DNA of 64,000 bases from Heracleum sosnowskyi (lineage: Eukaryota; Streptophyta; Magnoliopsida; Apiales; Apiaceae), in assembly GCA_030848705.1 (NCBI GenBank), contig CM061243.1, forward strand, positions 2,018,001 through 2,082,000, written 5' to 3'. The position numbers were made by a program, and so were the translations under genes. Under the pieces are notes generated by a model, which saw only the letters and a program-made list of their open reading frames with translations, was not told where the DNA came from and made no database searches. Shown piece by piece: positions 58,646 to 64,000 of this stretch (within the stretch, counting starts at the first letter, position 1; the number at the start of each line of letters is the position of its first letter).

Positions 58646-59484
58646 ACAGAGACAACCACAAAATCTAAGAATGTCCAATGATGATATGAATGAATGCATG
58701 ATGCGAATGATGCACATGATGATTAATGAATGAATGATGCGAATGATGCAGGGCCTTCAAAACAAGATTACCCTAAAAGATCTTCAGAAAACGATTAACC
58801 CATAGGGACTTCAAACAAGATTATCATCTTCAAAAATATTATCCTTCCTCCTTGGAAAAGAGAGCTTTCGAAAACATTATCCTTATCAGATAAGGACCTT
58901 CCACGCTTATTTTTGTTCATGCACGAGCTAGTGAAGTAATCAAATCATGTGCTACGAATATTGCATCACAATTCTTTAACATCTTCATGATTCAGATTCT
59001 GTCCAGATCTGTTGTTTTTACCTTTTTGGCCCTGTAAACGATATTTTCTTGGAAAACACAAAACATGAAAGTTGTAGGAAACGAAAAGATCTTTCCGATG
59101 ATATATGGATCGTCATAAACGGACTTATAACGAATCGGGAATCAAATACAACGTCTGATGATTAACTTCTCAATACTGAAAAACGGGATCTGATTATGTT
59201 TTATGATTTCGAGAATAGATCGAAACATAATCTCAGAAAACACCAAGAACGAAAGTTGTAGGAAATTGCAAAAGCTTTCCGGATCCACGAAAAAATCATC
59301 AAATTCTGACATGTATCAAATTTACTACGAATTTTAATTTTGAATAGAACCACGAACCACCGCCTCCACCGTTCAGCTCCTCCATTAAAGCCGCTCCAGA
59401 TCCGATAAAACTCCCTTGTGCATGATGTAGATGATTTGATTGTCCTTCACAATCAAAAAATAATCCCCTTCTTCTAGCGCCAAT

Positions 59485-59866
59485 TGTTAACGGGGGAATT
59501 TGATGATAACAAATTTCGGAGATTGCTGGAATAATGAAATTATGAAAATAGGGGGATTTGAGATTTTTGGATGTTTGGGGCTGGACTTGAAAGGTGTCTC
59601 GACTTGTTATATGTGTCGGATCTTATTCCAAGATGCATGCGTACCCTGTTTATATATAGGGATCAAGTCAACGCAGTTCTCTGATAGGATAGTGTTTTTA
59701 ATCCTTGTGATTGTTAAGGAATATCTTGAGATAAGTTGATTTTATCTTTTTAGAGTTATATTAGTGTTGTGATTCTTTCCTGATTTGAAAGAATCGTTTG
59801 GAGATATTTTCCATTATTGATTGATTGATATTGATTCTTTCCTCATTTCAGAGAGAGAATATTACT
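59485..59866 (-). repeat. 5' LTR of the non-autonomous element, truncated
   Basis: Matches 57242-57623 on the plus strand and stops at GAATATTACT. The rest of the LTR, about 50 bp ending GGAGTAACA, is missing and AT-rich Helitron-like DNA follows. Confidence 0.88.
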
Positions 59867-60579
59867 TCGAATATAACTTTTAATTATATCTACAAACACC
59901 TATTTTATTTCTAATAAAACTTTTAATTGTATGTATTTTTTATAAATTCGAACTCTTCTCCTCTATAAATTCGAACATCTATTCTACTTTTAACATGGGC
60001 AACATATATATAAATGTAATATAATTTTATATAATTATTAATAACTAACTAACTGTCTTTTTAAGGACATTGCCTGTTATATCTTTTTTAAGTAAAACAA
60101 CTCATATTCGAATTAAAAATAACACGGACAAAATATAGATATAATGACAATATTATTATATTAAACTTATAAAATTCGGGTTTAATATAATTTTTTATAA
60201 CATACAATTTAAATAAGATAATTAATAAAAAAAATAAAAGTAATAGCATATATTAGAAGAAACTCGGTACATTACAAAACACATATTTTGTTATTTGCAC
60301 TTTAGTCACATTTATATTTTTTAAGAACAAATAAATACAGACCGTTAGATCTATTATTTAAAAATATTTTATGTTTTAATATCTAAAATACTACTAAAGA
60401 TTACGACAATAATTTATTAAATTAAATTATTTATATTATTAGATATATAAATCCAATTTATTATATACACATATAAATATATATATTAAAATTTCATAAA
60501 ATAATATATGTTTACAAAAATCTAAATAAAAATAATAAAATATTAAAGAAAACCGTGCATCGCACATGATATAAGCTAG
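59867..60579 (+). mobile_element. Helitron-like element, 3' part
   Basis: Ends with the hairpin GTGCATCGCAC, then ATGATATAAG-CTAG at 60576-60579 followed by T, the Helitron 3' rule. The preceding ~390 bp (from TAATTTTTTATAACATACAA) recur before the second end at 61682. No helicase or Rep coding sequence, so non-autonomous. Confidence 0.65.
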
Positions 60580-61682
60580 TATTATTAAAGACGAAACATT
60601 AAAAGTTTTGGTTGGTCGGTCGGTGTTTGGGTCGGACCTATGTATAATCAATTTATTTATAACCAATTATTTTTTTCAGCTAAAACACATTACCAATTTT
60701 ATATATTTTTCTAAGCAAAATAACTCGTCTTCTGAAAATAAAATAGGTAATATATATATATATATATAATGGTAATATTATTACATATTTATAACTTATT
60801 ATCTTTTTCAGCAAAAACACATTATTTGTTCTACATTTTCTAACTAAAACAACCCATTTTCTAAACATAACACATGAAAAATAAATATGTAATGGTAATA
60901 TTGTTATATATAATTATTAATAAATAACCACTTACCCTTTTTTAGCTAAACACATAACCTTTTTTATTTTATTTTCTAACTTAAACAACTAATTTTCTAA
61001 AAGTAACACCAACAACATATATATAAAAAGGTAATATAATTTTATATTTTTTCAACTAAAACACATTACCTATTTTATATAATTTTCTAACCAAAATAAC
61101 TTATCTTCTAAAAATAAAATAGGTAATATATATATATATATATATATATAATTGTAATATTATTACATATTTATAATTGATTACCTTTTTCAACAAAAAC
61201 ACATTATATGTTCTACATTTTCTAACTAAAACAACTCATCTTCTAAACACAACACATGGAAAATAAATATGTAATGGTAATATTGTTATATATAATTATT
61301 AATAAATAACCACTTACCCTTTTCAGCTAAACACATAACCTTTTTATTTTATTTTCTAACTTAAACAACTAATTTTCTAAAAAATAATTTTTTATAACAT
61401 ACAATTTAAATAAGATAATTAATAAAAAAATAAAAGGAATAGCATATGTTAGATGAAACTCGGTACATTACCGAGCACATATTTTGTTATTTGCACTTTA
61501 GTCACATTTAGATTTTTTAAGAGCAAATAAATACAGACCGTGAGATCTATTATTTAAAAATATTTTATATTTTAATATCTAAAATACTACTAAAGATTAC
61601 GTCTATAATATATTAAATTAAATTATTTATATTATTAATAAAATATTAAAGAAAACCTTGCATCGCACGGGATATAAGCTAG
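60580..61682 (+). mobile_element. Helitron-like element, non-autonomous
   Basis: Begins directly after the previous CTAG with ATTATTAAAGACGAAACATT and AAAAGTTTTGGTTGG, a 5'-end text seen in other copies here. Ends CGCACGGGATATAAGCTAG at 61682. Between them is a tandem duplication of about 365 bp (60676 and 61042 onward: AACTAAAACACATTACC, GCAAAAACACATTATTTGT, ACATGAAAAATAAATATG). Confidence 0.7.
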
Positions 61683-62021
61683 TATATATATATATGAGTA
61701 AGGTTCCAGAGAGAACCATTTTATCGAGAGAAACGAGAGAACCCTTCTAAGACCATTGATATACTATAATATAATTAATAAATCTTAATAAAACACTTAA
61801 AAAAACTCTTGATTATCAACTGAAATTTATTATAAATAAATTTTATATTGAAAAATATTATAAAGACTTTATAGAATACTTAACAAAATCCTAATTTTAA
61901 TATAATTATTAAAACACTTAAAAGAATCTTATAAAATTATTAAAACACTTAAAAGAATCTTAAAGTACTAATAAAAGTATTATAGTAAATCTTTAAAACA
62001 TATCAGCCGTTGGATGGTGTG

Positions 62022-62073
<52 letters not shown>

Positions 62074-62901
62074 TTGTTCTAGAGAGAACCATCTTATATA
62101 GAGAATTGGAGACCATGGAATGTTTCAAATAATTTAAAATTTTTATTTCACAAAATATTAAATTTGATTGTATTATAGAATATTAATTACATATAAATTT
62201 TATAAAAAATTAAACATTCAAAATTTGAACAAAAAATTGATTTTAAATTTGATTCTACTGTAGAATCATTTTGAATAAGTGTGATTATACTGTAGAATTA
62301 CTTTGAACCATTAAATAAATATTCATAATACATATTTTTTTATTAGATATAATTATAAATTTCAATTATTAAATCAAAAAACGAATTTAAATTACTTTTA
62401 AAAAGAAAATATTGAAAATTAGTCAAATAGTATTCTACATCATAATCAATTATATTCAAAATGATTCTGCAACGGAATCAAATTTAAAATCAATATTTTT
62501 ATTCAAATTTAAATGTTAATTTTTTTATCAAGTTTATATGTGCTAATATTCTACATTAGAATCAGATTATATATTTTAGATAAAAAAATTTAAAATTATT
62601 TATGAGATTCTAAAATAAAATATATGATTCTCCACGATTCTCTAGATGGTTGAACAACGACCTATATATGTATGTATGTATATAGAGAGAGAGAGTTGCA
62701 CCTAGGAATAATACTTTATATAAACAACAATAACACCATCAAAACATTTTATTTATATCGAATTTAGCATAAAATCTCATCTAAATTTAAAAATCAAATG
62801 TTGCAGAGAATCCAATATAGAATCTTATATATGTATTTGTAACAATGGAATCATGTTATATTTGATCATAATTTTTTATTAGATTCAATTTTTATTCATA
62901 A
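61683..62901. other. AT-rich DNA with a possible TIR element and microsatellites
   Basis: GGTTCCAGAGAGAACCATTTT (61702) and GTTCTAGAGAGAACCATCTT (62076) are related. TTCTCTAGATGGTTGAACAAC near 62640 is roughly their inverse, so 62076-62660 may be a MITE of about 580 bp. No coding pattern. Confidence 0.45.
62024..62071. repeat. (TA)n microsatellite
   Basis: Uninterrupted TA repeat of about 24 units. A shorter one lies at 61125-61151, and a mixed TATG/AG tract at about 62664-62695. Confidence 0.95.
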
Positions 62902-63782
62902 AATACTATTATATTAAAGACGAAACATTAAAAGTTTTTGTAGTTCGTTTGTTGTCGGTTTGTAGTTTGGTCCTTCATAGTTTGATCATACAATATCTAA
63001 CCGTTAGATCTTTTTAATTAAATTAATGAGAGCCATTGGATATATACTAAATATTTTTTGGTATGTTGTGATTTTACTTAGTCCTTACATAACTGTACTT
63101 CGTGTTTTTACTTAATTACTCTTACTTATTTATAAAAACTATTATTAAATAATAATATTACCTATTTATAACCAATTACCTTTTACATCTAAAATATATT
63201 TTTTTTCTGAAAAATTCCCTTACTTTTCCAAAAATATCACGGGCAATTACATTTTTTAACTAAAACATATAAGTTTTTTATTTTTACTTACTAAAACCTG
63301 AACTTTTCCAAAAATATCACAGACAGTTTCATTTATTAAAATAAAATTATAAAATTATAATTGTTAATAACTAACCAATTACCTATTTTAGCCAAAATGT
63401 ATATTCTTTTTTATATTTTCAAACTAAAATTTTTACTTTTCTATTTTTTTCTAACTAAAACCTCTCATTTTCCAAAAATATCACGGGCAGTTCTTTTTAA
63501 TGAAATAAAATAATAATATTTATAATTACTAATAACTAACCGATTAGCTTTTTTTTTTCCAAAACGTATATTCTTTTTTTATTTTTTTATAACTAAAATG
63601 TTTCCTAAGTAAAATCTCACATTTTTCAAAAATATCACATACAATTTTATTTAGTAACATAAAATAGTAATATTATAAATACTAATAATTAACCAATTAC
63701 CTTTGTTAGCCAAAACGTATATTCTTTTATATATTTATAACTAAAATTTCTCATTTTCTAAAATTATCGTAGACGACATCTA
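62902..63782 (+). mobile_element. Helitron-like fragment with internal tandem motif
   Basis: Starts ACTATTATATTAAAGACG, then AAACATTAAAAGTTTTTG. Contains repeats of TTCCAAAAATATCACGGGCA (63220, 63305, 63472, 63622), spaced about 85-165 bp, alternating with AACTAACCAATTACC and AAAACGTATATTC. No hairpin-CTAG end is seen before the next 5' start. Confidence 0.55.
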
Positions 63783-64000
63783 TCTATACTATACTATTAT
63801 ATAATAACTGAAACATTGAAAGTTTTTATTTTAATTTTCAGTAATTTATTCTTTTTAATCTATCTATCTGTACTATTATATAATAGCCGAAACATTGAAA
63901 GTTTTGATTTTCGATTTTCTGACATATATAACATAACTACAAACTCTTTTAATTATACTTTACTTAGAATTCAAAAACACGATCTTTTTTTAGAAAATAT
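63783..64000 (+). mobile_element. Helitron-like 5' ends, two in tandem, cut by window edge
   Basis: TCTATACTATACTATTATAT at 63783 and TCTGTACTATTATATAATAG at 63867, each followed by GAAACATTGAAAGTTTT and TTTTCRATTTTC. Both start with TC after an A, as Helitrons do. The elements continue beyond the window. Confidence 0.6.

Larger units (their letters stand above)
57242..59866 (-). mobile_element. Non-autonomous LTR retrotransposon (LARD/TRIM-like)
   Basis: A complete LTR at 57242-57673 and a truncated LTR at 59485-59866 flank 1.8 kb without any coding frame. The minus strand gives a polypurine tract (CTGGGGGGTAGT) next to 57673 and a TTGGCGCTAGAAG primer-binding-like sequence next to 59485, so the element reads leftward. 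The right LTR lacks its outer ~50 bp, which removes the right-hand TSD. The interior contains three tandem arrays. Movement would need proteins from another element. Confidence 0.82.

Overview
This is nuclear DNA of a flowering plant, almost certainly a eudicot. The genes are split by GT-AG introns, an Aux/IAA auxin repressor is present, and most of the window is plant transposable elements: LTR retrotransposons (Athila-type Ty3/gypsy, Ty1/copia), a LINE, Helitrons, a CACTA terminus and MITEs. I cannot name the species from the sequence alone.

Layout. 0-14 kb is the gene-bearing part. It holds a hexokinase (+, first exon outside the window, otherwise intact), a complete five-exon Aux/IAA repressor (-, IAA26/IAA18 type), a decayed DC1 zinc-finger gene (-), and an intact three-exon clavaminate-synthase-like Fe(II)/2-oxoglutarate oxygenase (-). 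14.7-17.5 kb is a 5'-truncated LINE with an uninterrupted RT/RNase H frame. 17.5-21.5 kb is AT-rich DNA with Helitron ends and a Copia integrase relic, which is itself split by a solo LTR. 21.6-28.9 kb is a 12-oxophytodienoate reductase (OPR) pseudogene cut in two by a full-length Copia element with target-site duplication ATGGG. 29.3-30.6 kb is a second solo LTR (TSD ATCAC).

32.9-50.8 kb holds two different trypsin-fold pseudo-proteases, both on the minus strand and both frameshifted. Between them sits a complete Athila-type retrotransposon (34834-45280, TSD CCGCC). It has an uninterrupted 1772-residue gag-pol and LTRs that differ at only about three of 1317 positions by eye, so it is the youngest insertion here and could be active.

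53-64 kb is repeat debris: a sugar-phosphate-translocator pseudogene, a CACTA-like end with a GC-rich minisatellite inserted in a Copia RNase H relic, a non-autonomous LTR element packed with tandem repeats, and a Helitron-rich, extremely AT-rich tail.

How the genes relate. The cellular genes form no operon or cluster; they are unrelated neighbours (sugar phosphorylation and sensing, auxin signalling, an oxygenase). The strongest story in the window is genome turnover: target-site duplications and broken reading frames give an order of insertion at several sites. I see no CRISPR, prophage, operon or defence system, and no convincing new biochemical system. The most unusual sequences are the tRNA-like pol III motif inside the Athila 3' region, the ACGTGGC-rich minisatellite, and the repeat-stuffed non-autonomous LTR element.
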